NCBI GenBank assembly: GCA_016933515.1 | Contig: JAFGAV010000042.1 | Span: 1 to 48,751, forward strand | Direction: 5' to 3' | DNA: 48,751 nucleotides | Source: Candidatus Aminicenantota bacterium | GTDB lineage: Bacteria > Acidobacteriota > Aminicenantia > Aminicenantales > JAFGAV01 | In this document: positions 24,575 through 32,068 of the stretch, piece after piece | Numbering within the stretch: the first letter of the stretch is position 1 | Layout of the letters: every line of letters begins with the position of its first letter | Program-made: the position numbers and the translations under genes | Notes under the pieces: generated by a model | Database searches by the model: none | Seen by the model: the letters and a program-made list of their open reading frames with translations, nothing else | Told to the model about the DNA's origin: nothing

Positions 24575-25561
24575 ATGAAAATTGCCGCCCTTTTGCCCCA
24601 TGTCGAAGTTTTCGGAGGCGTCCGCCGCTACTTGGAGTTGGGAAACGCATTCCGGCGGCGGGGCCATGAGTTCGTCCTTTTCCACCCCACCGGCCTGAAA
24701 CCCGACTGGCTTTTTTTCCTGGGGGAGACGCGGCCTCTCGGCTCTCTCGAGGCCGAGCGGTTCGATGTCGGATTGTGCAGCGAATACGCGCTTCTCGACG
24801 CTTTCCGCCGGCTGCGGGCAACGGACAAGCACTTCTATTTCGTCCTCGCCGGCCACAAGGAAGAGAGACGGGCCGCCCGAGGCCCCTGGCGGTTCCTGGC
24901 CAATTCCGAAGGGCTTTGCCGCCGGCTCCGCCGCAGGTACGGCATCGAATGCTTCAAAGCGGCGGGCGGTGTCGATCCGGATCTTTTTCGTCCCTTTTCT
25001 TCCTCCGAGGCACGGACGGAGGGGGAAATCCGCGTTTTGACCTACGGCCGGATCTACAAGAGACGCAAGGGCGTGCGGCAGGTCGTCAAGGCCCTGGACG
25101 GCCTCTCCCTGCGGCATCCCGGCTTGAAGCTCATTCTGTTCGACACTCTTGTCGGCCATGACCGTCGCGACCCGCGGCCCATGCTCCGAACGCGCCTCCG
25201 CCATGAATTCCATTTGAATCTTAGCCAGGAGCGACTGGCGCGTTTGTACTCGGAAGCGGACATTTACGTTTCCGCAGAACGGCGGGCCGGCTGGTCGAAC
25301 ACGACGGCCGAAGCCATGGCCTGCCGGACGGCCGTGGTCTGCACTCCGAGCGGCACCGAAGATTTCGCTTTCGACGGCCGAACGGCCCTCGTCGCGCCTC
25401 TGCCGCTGCCTTTTCTTATCAGAAGAAGGGTGGAACGCCTGATCCGCGATCCCGATCTCCGATCCCGTCTCGCCGAGGCCGGTTGGAAGACCGTCAGGCA
25501 ATTCACCTGGGCGGCTTTGGCCGAGAGGCTGGAGGGGCATTTCCGGTCCGGCCCAAATTGA
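24575..25561 (+). CDS. Glycosyltransferase, group 1/GT4-like (GT-B fold)
   Basis: This 328-residue protein starts MKIAALLPHVEVFGGVRRYLELGNAF, with the glycine-rich first loop of GT4 enzymes. The C-terminal half has VLTYGRIYKRRKGVRQVVKAL (the conserved GR-x4-KG donor-site motif) and LYSEADIYVSAERRAGWSNTTAEAMACRTAVVCT, the region that contains the E-x7-E-like donor-binding glutamates. It lacks membrane segments and is probably peripheral to the inner membrane. The acceptor is unknown. The nearby msbA suggests a lipopolysaccharide-related role, but that is inference. The gene starts with no ribosome site, right after a -10 box. Confidence 0.85.
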   Translation: MKIAALLPHVEVFGGVRRYLELGNAFRRRGHEFVLFHPTGLKPDWLFFLGETRPLGSLEAERFDVGLCSEYALLDAFRRLRATDKHFYFVLAGHKEERRAARGPWRFLANSEGLCRRLRRRYGIECFKAAGGVDPDLFRPFSSSEARTEGEIRVLTYGRIYKRRKGVRQVVKALDGLSLRHPGLKLILFDTLVGHDRRDPRPMLRTRLRHEFHLNLSQERLARLYSEADIYVSAERRAGWSNTTAEAMACRTAVVCTPSGTEDFAFDGRTALVAPLPLPFLIRRRVERLIRDPDLRSRLAEAGWKTVRQFTWAALAERLEGHFRSGPN

Positions 25562-25604
25562 ATTGACCCCCCCATTGTGCTATTCTTTCGACGGAGTGAA
25601 TGTC

Positions 25605-25826
25605 ATGGACGAAAAAGAAATCAGGGAGCGCCTTCTCCGCGAGGACGTCGAATTCAAACGCATTTTCGAGGAGCACCGCCGGCAAGACGAACAACTGGCC
25701 GCCCTCCGGAACAAAAGCCTCCTGACGGACCAGGAGAAGTTCGAGGAGTCCGAGCTGAAGAAACGCAAACTGGCGCTCAAGGACAAGATGTACCAGATGA
25801 TGTCCGATTATCGAAAATCCCTCTGA
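25605..25826 (+). CDS. DUF465/YdcH-family small protein
   Basis: The likely product is 73 residues from the ATG at 25605, which has GGAG ten bases upstream; the longer frame to 25563 adds an unlikely leader. Two helices are predicted from charge pattern: DVEFKRIFEEHRRQDEQLAAL and SELKKRKLALKDKMYQMM. This helix-turn-helix hairpin with E-H-R-x-D and L-K-K-x-R/K-L-x-L-K-D-K is the DUF465 layout. The function of the family is not known. It sits between the glycosyltransferase and the Asd-like gene, 16 bases ahead of the latter. A TGTGCTATTCT -10-like sequence lies just upstream (25576-25586). Confidence 0.75.
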   Translation: MDEKEIRERLLREDVEFKRIFEEHRRQDEQLAALRNKSLLTDQEKFEESELKKRKLALKDKMYQMMSDYRKSL

Positions 25827-25842
25827 ACACCGTTCCCGAAAC

Positions 25843-26871
25843 ATGGCCGCCCAGCCCGGATACAAGGTCGCGTTGGTGGGCACGACCACGCTTCGAGGCC
25901 GGGAGATCAAGCGCGCGCTGGAAGAGGGCGATTGGCCCCTGCGCAGCGTCGAGCTGTTCGACCCCGATATCGAGATGGAGTACAGCCGCCTGTCTCAGTT
26001 TCGGGATGAGGCCAAAGTCGTCCGGGCTCTGACCCGCGAGAGCCTCGGGGACCGGGACGTCGTGTTTTTCGCCGCCGACCCGGAAACCAACAGGAAATTC
26101 GCCCACCTCGCCGGCGAGCTCGGCTTTCTGGCCGTGGACCTCAACGAATCTTTCGTCGACCGGACCGACGTTCCGCTCGTCGTCTCCGGGATCAATGACC
26201 GGCTTCTCGAATCACGCCCCCCTCTCGTCGCCAATCCCCATCCGCTGGTCATCATCCTGGCCCATCTCCTGAATCCGCTGGAGAAGCGATTCGGGCTGAA
26301 GAAGGTCATCGCCTTTGTCCTCCAGCCCGCCTCGGCCTTCGACGAATCGGGCATCGAGGAGCTGGCCGGACAGAGTCTTTCGCTCCTGTCCGGGACAGCG
26401 CTGCCTGTGAACGTCTTCAAGCAGCAAACGGCCTTCAACGTTCTGTCCCACACCTGCGTGCCGGACAGCGACGGCTTTTCCCCGAGCGAGCGGCAGGTCG
26501 TCTCCGAGCTGAACCGCATCCTGGAGCGGCCGCGCTTCCCCCTCAGCCTGTCCATCGTCCAGGCGTCGTTGTTCCACACCTACGCGGCGATGTGCTATCT
26601 CGAACTCCGTGCCGAGACCGGCCTCAACGAGATGAAACGCGTCCTCCAAGAAAACCCCTTTCTCAAGGACAGCGCCTCGGACGACTTCTGCTCGGTGTCC
26701 TGTCTGTCCGTCACCGGGAAGGACGGCGTGTTCGTCGGCCAGGTGAAGCGGGAAAGCCGGTTTCCCCGAAGTTTCTGGATCTGGTCGGTGGCCGACAACC
26801 TGACCCGGGGCTCCGCCCTGAACGCCCTCGAGATCGGGCGAAAGCTCCTCGACCGTCCGGCCGCGTCATGA
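25843..26871 (+). CDS. Aspartate-semialdehyde dehydrogenase-like protein lacking the catalytic cysteine
   Basis: This 342-residue protein has the Asd fold: a Rossmann start (YKVALVGTTTLRGREIKRAL, about 7-26), DVVFFAADPETNRKFA, and the dimerisation domain with FNVLSHT. In true Asd enzymes the loop after the Rossmann domain reads N-x-N-C-S/T with the thiohemiacetal cysteine. Here it reads VANPHPLVIILAHLLNPL (about 126-143), with no cysteine. The Q-A-V-S-G-A-G loop is likewise changed to QPASAFDESG. It resembles the inactive Usg-1 type of Asd paralogue. Dehydrogenase activity is therefore not expected. It overlaps the start of msbA, so its partner may lie in the envelope cluster. Confidence 0.8.
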   Translation: MAAQPGYKVALVGTTTLRGREIKRALEEGDWPLRSVELFDPDIEMEYSRLSQFRDEAKVVRALTRESLGDRDVVFFAADPETNRKFAHLAGELGFLAVDLNESFVDRTDVPLVVSGINDRLLESRPPLVANPHPLVIILAHLLNPLEKRFGLKKVIAFVLQPASAFDESGIEELAGQSLSLLSGTALPVNVFKQQTAFNVLSHTCVPDSDGFSPSERQVVSELNRILERPRFPLSLSIVQASLFHTYAAMCYLELRAETGLNEMKRVLQENPFLKDSASDDFCSVSCLSVTGKDGVFVGQVKRESRFPRSFWIWSVADNLTRGSALNALEIGRKLLDRPAAS

Positions 26872-28673
26872 AACAGATCGTTCAGCTTCTCAAACTCGCC
26901 TTCCGGGAGAAGAAGAGGCTGTATCTTTCCTTCCTCTGCACGCTCTTCGTCGCCGTGTTCACCTACGTTTTCGTCAACCTCGTTCAGCCCATCATCGATG
27001 AGATGTTCGTCCGCTCGCCCGCCGCCCAGGTTCCGGAGAAAACGCGCTTCATGGATTTCGTCTTCCGGACCCTCGGGGTCTCCAAGGAAGATCTCATCAT
27101 CGTCATCCCCCTCATCGTCGTGGCCGTCATCCTGGGCAAGGGCCTTTTCACCTTCCTGTCGTCCTTTCTGATGAAGAGCGTCGGCCACCGGGTGGTCAAG
27201 CGGATGCGCGACGACATCTACGGCCATATCCTCTACCAGTCCTCGTCGTATTTCGATCACATCCCGACCGGCGACCTCATGTCCCGCCTGACCAACGACG
27301 TGGACAAAATCCAGCAGGCCCTCTCCGGAAGCTTGGGGGATTTCATCGAGGAGCTGTTCATTCTGGTCGCCCTGTTGACGGGCATTTTTTTCATCGACTG
27401 GCATCTGGCTTTGGTGTCTTTCGTGGTGGCGCCCCTGGCGGCCGTCCCCCTGGCGGCTTTCAGCCGCGTCCTGAAGAAAAAAGGGCTGAGGAATCAGGAG
27501 GAGATGGCCCGCATCTACACCCTCCTCCACGAGACGATCACCGGGCACAAAGTGGTCAAGGCCTTCACCATGGAGAGGTTCGAGCTCAAGAAATTCATGG
27601 AAGCGACGCGGCGCTATTTCCGGACGAGCTTGAAACTGGCCTGGATCTCGAGCCTGTCGTCGCCCTTCATGGAATTCCTGGGCGGCGTTGTGGGGGCCTT
27701 CATCCTCTACGTCGGTTCGCGCCGCATCGGCGAAGGGGTCATCAGCCCGGGGGATTTCGGCGCCTTCGTGATGGCCGTGTTTCTCATGTATATGCCCATC
27801 AAGCGGCTCAGCAAGGCCAACAACTCCATCCAACAGGCGGTGGCTTGCTACGAGCGCATTCAGGAGGTCATGCAGGCCGTTCCCGAGATCCATGACGCTC
27901 CCGATGCCTACCCGTTGCCGCGCGTCCGGGGGAAGGTCCGATTCGAGTCCGTGTCCTTCTCCTACGACGGGTCGCGTCACGCCCTCCAGGACATCAGCTT
28001 TGATGTGCGGCCCTGCACCACGGCCGCCTTCGTCGGATTGAGCGGAGCGGGGAAAACGACGGTCATCAACCTCCTGGCCCGCTTCTACGAGCCTTCGGCG
28101 GGCCGGATCACCATCGACGGCATCGACATCCGGGAGGTGACTCTCGATTCGCTCCGGGCCCAGATCGGCCTCGTGACCCAGGACATCGTCCTTTTCAACG
28201 ACACCATCCGCAACAACATCGCCTACGGTTTGGCGGACATCACTTCGGAGGACGTTGTCCGCGCCGCCCGGGCCGCGAACGCCCACGAGTTCATCATGGA
28301 TTTGCCCGACGGATACGAGACGGTCATCGGCGAGCGCGGGGGGTTGTTGTCGAGCGGCCAGCGGCAGCGTCTGGCCATCGCCCGCGCTTTGCTCAAGGAC
28401 CCGCCCATTCTCATCCTGGACGAGGCCACCTCCGCTCTGGACTCGGAGTCGGAGCGTCTCATCCAGGAGGCCCTGGCCCGCATCAAGGAGAATCGCACCA
28501 CTCTGGTCATCGCCCATCGGCTGTCCACCATCCGCGGCGCCGACAGGATCTTCGTCATCGACCACGGACGCCTGAGCGAATCGGGCACCCATGAGGAGCT
28601 CTGCCGGTTGAACGGCATCTATATGCGGCTTTATGAGCTTCAGTTTCCCGAGGAAGGGGAGAGGGGACGATGA
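26868..28673 (+). CDS. msbA: MsbA-like lipid A/phospholipid ABC exporter
   Basis: The ATG at 26868 overlaps the preceding stop and gives 601 residues, the length of a half-size ABC exporter. The N-terminal half has about six membrane segments (for instance LYLSFLCTLFVAVFTYVFVNL and LIIVIPLIVVAVILGKGLFTF). The nucleotide-binding half has Walker A GLSGAGKTT, Q-loop VTQDIVLFND, signature LLSSGQRQR, Walker B ILILDEATSALD and the H-loop IAHR. The signature is LSSGQ rather than LSGGQ, a mild change often tolerated. A homodimer would flip lipid-linked cargo across the inner membrane. The ATGA overlap with yicC continues the operon. Confidence 0.9.
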   Translation: MKQIVQLLKLAFREKKRLYLSFLCTLFVAVFTYVFVNLVQPIIDEMFVRSPAAQVPEKTRFMDFVFRTLGVSKEDLIIVIPLIVVAVILGKGLFTFLSSFLMKSVGHRVVKRMRDDIYGHILYQSSSYFDHIPTGDLMSRLTNDVDKIQQALSGSLGDFIEELFILVALLTGIFFIDWHLALVSFVVAPLAAVPLAAFSRVLKKKGLRNQEEMARIYTLLHETITGHKVVKAFTMERFELKKFMEATRRYFRTSLKLAWISSLSSPFMEFLGGVVGAFILYVGSRRIGEGVISPGDFGAFVMAVFLMYMPIKRLSKANNSIQQAVACYERIQEVMQAVPEIHDAPDAYPLPRVRGKVRFESVSFSYDGSRHALQDISFDVRPCTTAAFVGLSGAGKTTVINLLARFYEPSAGRITIDGIDIREVTLDSLRAQIGLVTQDIVLFNDTIRNNIAYGLADITSEDVVRAARAANAHEFIMDLPDGYETVIGERGGLLSSGQRQRLAIARALLKDPPILILDEATSALDSESERLIQEALARIKENRTTLVIAHRLSTIRGADRIFVIDHGRLSESGTHEELCRLNGIYMRLYELQFPEEGERGR

Positions 28674-29548
28674 TCCAGAGCATGACGGGTTTCGCCGAGA
28701 GAACGTTCGCCTCGCCCTCTCTGCGGGTCAAGATCGGACTCAAGAGCCTGAACCATCGGTTTCTGGACTGGTCCTACAAAGGCGCCCCGCTGGGCCTGCT
28801 GGAGAACCGGCTCAAATCCGCCTGCCAAAAAAGGATTCTCCGCGGACGCGTGGAAGCGGCCCTGGAAATCACCCGCCTCGACCCGTCCGGATGGGACATC
28901 TTCATCAACGAGCCGCTTCTGGCCCGGCTGATCCGATCGCTGGAAAAGGCCTCCGCCGGCACCCGGACCGAGATCCGATTCGCCGTGGACAACGTTTTCC
29001 GCATTCCCTATCTGGCGGAGCTCAGACCCAAGGGACTGCGGCGGAAAGAGGCGGATTTTCTGGCCCGTTGTTTCGAACGCACTCTGGACGACCTGGTGCG
29101 CGCCCGGCGCCGAGAGGGACGGGACATCGTTCGCCAGCTGCGGGGCCACGCGCGGACCATCCGCCGCGGCTGTCTTCGGATTGAGCGGAGGTTCCTTTCC
29201 CGGCACCGCCTTCTTCCCGAGCAGGTGCGGAGGAAATTCAAGGAGCAGGGCGGCGGCGAGAAACTCCCCGAGGAACGAGTGGTTCAAGAGGCCGCTCTCC
29301 AAGCCCAGCGTCTGGACATCACCGAGGAAATCACCAGATTGAAAAGCCACCTGGAGGCCGTCGAAAACGGCCTTTCCCCCCGCCGACGGGAACCCCGGGG
29401 ACGCATGCTCGATTTTCTGTCTCAGGAGCTTCTCCGCGAAGTGAACACCATCATCTCCAAATCCCAGGACCTGGCCCTCATCCGGGAAAGCCTGGCTCTC
29501 AAAGGGGAGGTGGAAAGCATCCGGCAACAGGTGCAGAACCTGGAATAG
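28670..29548 (+). CDS. yicC: YicC/YloC-family endoribonuclease
   Basis: This 292-residue protein begins MIQSMTGFAERTF, the hallmark N-terminus of YicC proteins, followed by KSLNHRFLDWSYKGA. The C-terminal conserved part reads ITEEITRLKSHLEAVENGL and RMLDFLSQELLREVNTIISKSQD, which holds the acidic and helical residues of the catalytic domain. Members of this family have been reported as endoribonucleases that act in stationary-phase and sRNA turnover. The gene order yicC-gmk-coaBC-priA is common in bacteria. Overlaps msbA by four bases. Confidence 0.92.
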   Translation: MIQSMTGFAERTFASPSLRVKIGLKSLNHRFLDWSYKGAPLGLLENRLKSACQKRILRGRVEAALEITRLDPSGWDIFINEPLLARLIRSLEKASAGTRTEIRFAVDNVFRIPYLAELRPKGLRRKEADFLARCFERTLDDLVRARRREGRDIVRQLRGHARTIRRGCLRIERRFLSRHRLLPEQVRRKFKEQGGGEKLPEERVVQEAALQAQRLDITEEITRLKSHLEAVENGLSPRRREPRGRMLDFLSQELLREVNTIISKSQDLALIRESLALKGEVESIRQQVQNLE

Positions 29549-29563
29549 CCGGAAGGAGGCAAC

Positions 29564-30178
29564 ATGCTTTATGTCATATCCGGCCCTTCCGGCTGCGGCA
29601 AATCGACGCTCATCCGCCGTCTCCTGAACGAAATGAAACCCGCCCTTCGTTTTTCGGTATCCCACACCACGCGCCCCCGGCGGAGCATGGAGCTTCACGG
29701 CAAGGATTATTACTTCGTTTCCGAGGAGGAATTCCAGAACATGATCCGGGAAAACGCCTTCCTCGAGTGGGCCGTCGTCCACGGTCTTCATTACGGAACA
29801 AGCCGAAAGGAAATCGAGAGCAAGCTCGACCAGGGAGATCTCCTCCTGGATATCGACATCCAGGGCGCCCGCCAAATTCGGGCCGTGCATCCCCAGGCGG
29901 TGTTCGTGTTCGTCGTCCCCTCCCATCCCAAGGAATTGCGGCGGCGCCTGGAGCTTCGCGGTTCGAACACGCCGGAGTCCATTCGGGAACGCCTGGCCGC
30001 GGCCAGGAAGGAAGTGGAGGCTTTCGAGGAGTTCGATTACATCGTGGTCAACGATTTTTTGGAGAGGGCCGTCCAGGAGATCCGGTCGATCATCGTCAGC
30101 GGAAAATGCCGGCGGGGAAGCCGCTTGGAAGAGATGTCCTCCATCCTCAGCCATTACCGTCTGGAGGCGGACTCGTGA
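29564..30178 (+). CDS. gmk: Guanylate kinase
   Basis: This 204-residue protein has the P-loop SGPSGCGKSTL (about 6-16), the GMP-binding SVSHTTRPRR (about 31-40), DYYFVSEEEFQNMI, EWAVVHGLHYGT, and the acidic LLLDIDIQGARQI. It phosphorylates GMP to GDP. A GGAAGGAGG ribosome site precedes the ATG. The stop overlaps the GTG start of coaBC. The omega subunit gene rpoZ, often between gmk and coaBC, is absent here. Confidence 0.96.
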   Translation: MLYVISGPSGCGKSTLIRRLLNEMKPALRFSVSHTTRPRRSMELHGKDYYFVSEEEFQNMIRENAFLEWAVVHGLHYGTSRKEIESKLDQGDLLLDIDIQGARQIRAVHPQAVFVFVVPSHPKELRRRLELRGSNTPESIRERLAAARKEVEAFEEFDYIVVNDFLERAVQEIRSIIVSGKCRRGSRLEEMSSILSHYRLEADS

Positions 30179-31380
30179 ACGGCCCGCGCCGGTTGGTCGT
30201 GCTGGGCGTCTGTTCCTCGGTGGCGCTTTATAAGGCCTGCGAGGTCCTCAGGGGGTTTCAGAAGGCGGGGTGCGACGTCCAGGTCGTCATGACGCCCAAC
30301 GCCGCCAAGCTCGTTTCCCCGAGGCTTTTCAGCGCGCTTTCGGGGCGGCGGGCGGCCGTCGATCTTTTCGATGAGGAGGAGGCGTCGAGGATCGGACACA
30401 TCCGCCTGGCCCGGGAAGCGGAGCTGCTCGTCGTGGCGCCGGCCACGGCCAACATCATCGCCAAATTCGCCGCCGGCCTGGCGGACGATTTCCTGTCCAC
30501 CCTTCACCTGACCGTCACGTGTCCCCTCCTCATCGCTCCGGCCATGAACGAGGCCATGTACCTCCATCCGCAGACTCAGGAGAACATCAGGCGGCTCAAG
30601 AGCCGAGGGGCGGATTTCGTCGAGCCCGAAAGCGGCTCCCTGGCTTGCGGAGACGAAGGCTGGGGACGCCTGGCTTCGGTTGAAGCGATCGTCCAGGCCG
30701 GCTTGAGGCGGATCGGTGCCGAACGGCGCCTGGCCGGGAAAACGGTCCTGGTCACGGCCGGTCCCACCCGGGAAAAACTCGACCCGGCGCGGTTTCTTTC
30801 CAACCCTTCCTCGGGCCGGATGGGCTATGCCCTGGCCGCGGAGGCGCTCCGCCGGGGCGCCCGGACGATCCTCATTTCCGGACCGGCGGGCCTCCTTCCC
30901 CCGCCGGGAGCCGAAATCGTTCGGATCGAATCCGCACAGGAGATGCGGTCCGAAGTTTTGGCGCGATTCGGGGAGGTCGACGCGGTCCTCATGGCCGCCG
31001 CCGTTTCTGATTTTCGTTTTTCCGAGACGAGACGGGAAAAAGCCCGCAAGGAAGAGCTGCCCGAGACCGTCCGCCTGGTGCGGAATCCGGACATTCTGTC
31101 CGAGCTCGGCCGCCTGAAAACCCGCCAGGTGCTCGTGGGTTTCGCCGCTGAGACGGGAAACGTGGAAGACGGAGCCCGGCGCAAGCTCCGGGAAAAAAAC
31201 TGCGACCTCGTGGCGGCCAATGACGTCTCCCAGTCGGGGATCGGATTCGAATCCGAGGACAACGAGCTCGTCCTCGTCGAACCCGAGGGGGACGCGACGC
31301 GGACCGGTCGCGCGTCCAAGGTGGAGCTGAGCCGCCTCGTGATCGACCGGTTGGAGGTCCTTATTGGACGACGCGGCTAA
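30175..31380 (+). CDS. coaBC: Bifunctional phosphopantothenoylcysteine decarboxylase / phosphopantothenate--cysteine ligase
   Basis: The GTG at 30175 gives 401 residues and shares GTGA with the gmk stop. The CoaC half (about 1-180) is a flavoprotein decarboxylase with PATANIIAKFAAGLADDFLSTL and the PAMNEAMY motif that holds the catalytic asparagine, followed by GSLACGDEGWGRL with the catalytic cysteine. The CoaB half (about 185-401) has VLVTAGPTREKLDPARFLSNPSSG and MAAAVSDF, then VGFAAETGN. Together they make 4'-phosphopantetheine for coenzyme A. coaD, the next pathway step, is also in this window, at 40402. Confidence 0.96.
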   Translation: MNGPRRLVVLGVCSSVALYKACEVLRGFQKAGCDVQVVMTPNAAKLVSPRLFSALSGRRAAVDLFDEEEASRIGHIRLAREAELLVVAPATANIIAKFAAGLADDFLSTLHLTVTCPLLIAPAMNEAMYLHPQTQENIRRLKSRGADFVEPESGSLACGDEGWGRLASVEAIVQAGLRRIGAERRLAGKTVLVTAGPTREKLDPARFLSNPSSGRMGYALAAEALRRGARTILISGPAGLLPPPGAEIVRIESAQEMRSEVLARFGEVDAVLMAAAVSDFRFSETRREKARKEELPETVRLVRNPDILSELGRLKTRQVLVGFAAETGNVEDGARRKLREKNCDLVAANDVSQSGIGFESEDNELVLVEPEGDATRTGRASKVELSRLVIDRLEVLIGRRG

Positions 31381-32068
31381 GGGGCTTCTCGGCCCGGCGG
31401 AAGAAAGAATCCGCTTTTTCGAAGAGATCGGGGCGGACTTCCTCGTCCGGCCCGGGCCCGCTTCGTCAGCGGACGCGGCGGGAGCGGGCCCGCGCATTTC
31501 TTCCGCCTCCGGGAACGCGGCCGAACTCGAAGCCTTGGCCGCCGAAATCTCAGCCTGCCGGAAATGCGCCCTGGCCGACGTCCGCAACCGGTCCGTCGCC
31601 GGAGAGGGAAATCCGTCGGCCAGGCTGATGTTCGTCGGCGAAGCGCCCGGCGCGGACGAAGACCTCCGCGGCATTCCTTTCATCGGGAGGGCGGGGAAAC
31701 TTCTGGACCGGATCATCGCCGCCATGGGATTCGATCGGCAAGAGGTGTTCATCGCCAACATTCTCAAGTGCCGTCCGCCGAACAACCGCGATCCGTTGCC
31801 CGATGAGGTCCGGGCGTGCTCGCCTTACCTCCTTCGGCAGGTCGAGATCATTCGGCCCGAAGTCATCGTCACCCTCGGGAAGCCGGCGACGAATTTTTTC
31901 TATGGCCGGGAGACGGCCATCACCGTGGTCCACGGCCGGTTTTTCGATTTCAACGGCATCCAGGTCATGCCCACCTATCACCCCGCCTTTTTGCTTCGCA
32001 ATGAGCGCTTCAAAAGGGATGTCTGGCAGGACATGAGGCAGGTGATGGCTTTCCTGGACAAGAAATGA
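31364..32068 (+). CDS. Uracil-DNA glycosylase, family 4 (Fe-S type)
   Basis: This 234-residue protein starts at a TTG inside the end of coaBC, with GGAGG six bases upstream. The four iron-sulfur cysteines are all present at C65 and C68 (CRKCAL), C136 (LKCRPPNNRDP) and C152. The water-activating region is GEAPGADEDLRGIPFIGRAGKLLD and the second motif is the late MPTYHPAFLLRN. It removes uracil from DNA in base-excision repair. The first 45 residues are a variable, probably flexible extension. The stop overlaps the priA start (ATGA). Confidence 0.92.
   Translation: MDDAAKGLLGPAEERIRFFEEIGADFLVRPGPASSADAAGAGPRISSASGNAAELEALAAEISACRKCALADVRNRSVAGEGNPSARLMFVGEAPGADEDLRGIPFIGRAGKLLDRIIAAMGFDRQEVFIANILKCRPPNNRDPLPDEVRACSPYLLRQVEIIRPEVIVTLGKPATNFFYGRETAITVVHGRFFDFNGIQVMPTYHPAFLLRNERFKRDVWQDMRQVMAFLDKK

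Noticed and set aside
26867-28673. LSSGQ in MsbA as a sign of inactivation
   Set aside because: Walker A, Walker B, Q- and H-loops are intact, and single changes at this position of the signature are tolerated in many exporters.
30150-30178. Expected rpoZ (omega) gene between gmk and coaBC
   Set aside because: gmk and coaBC share a GTGA overlap, so there is no room. Its absence here says nothing about the rest of the genome.
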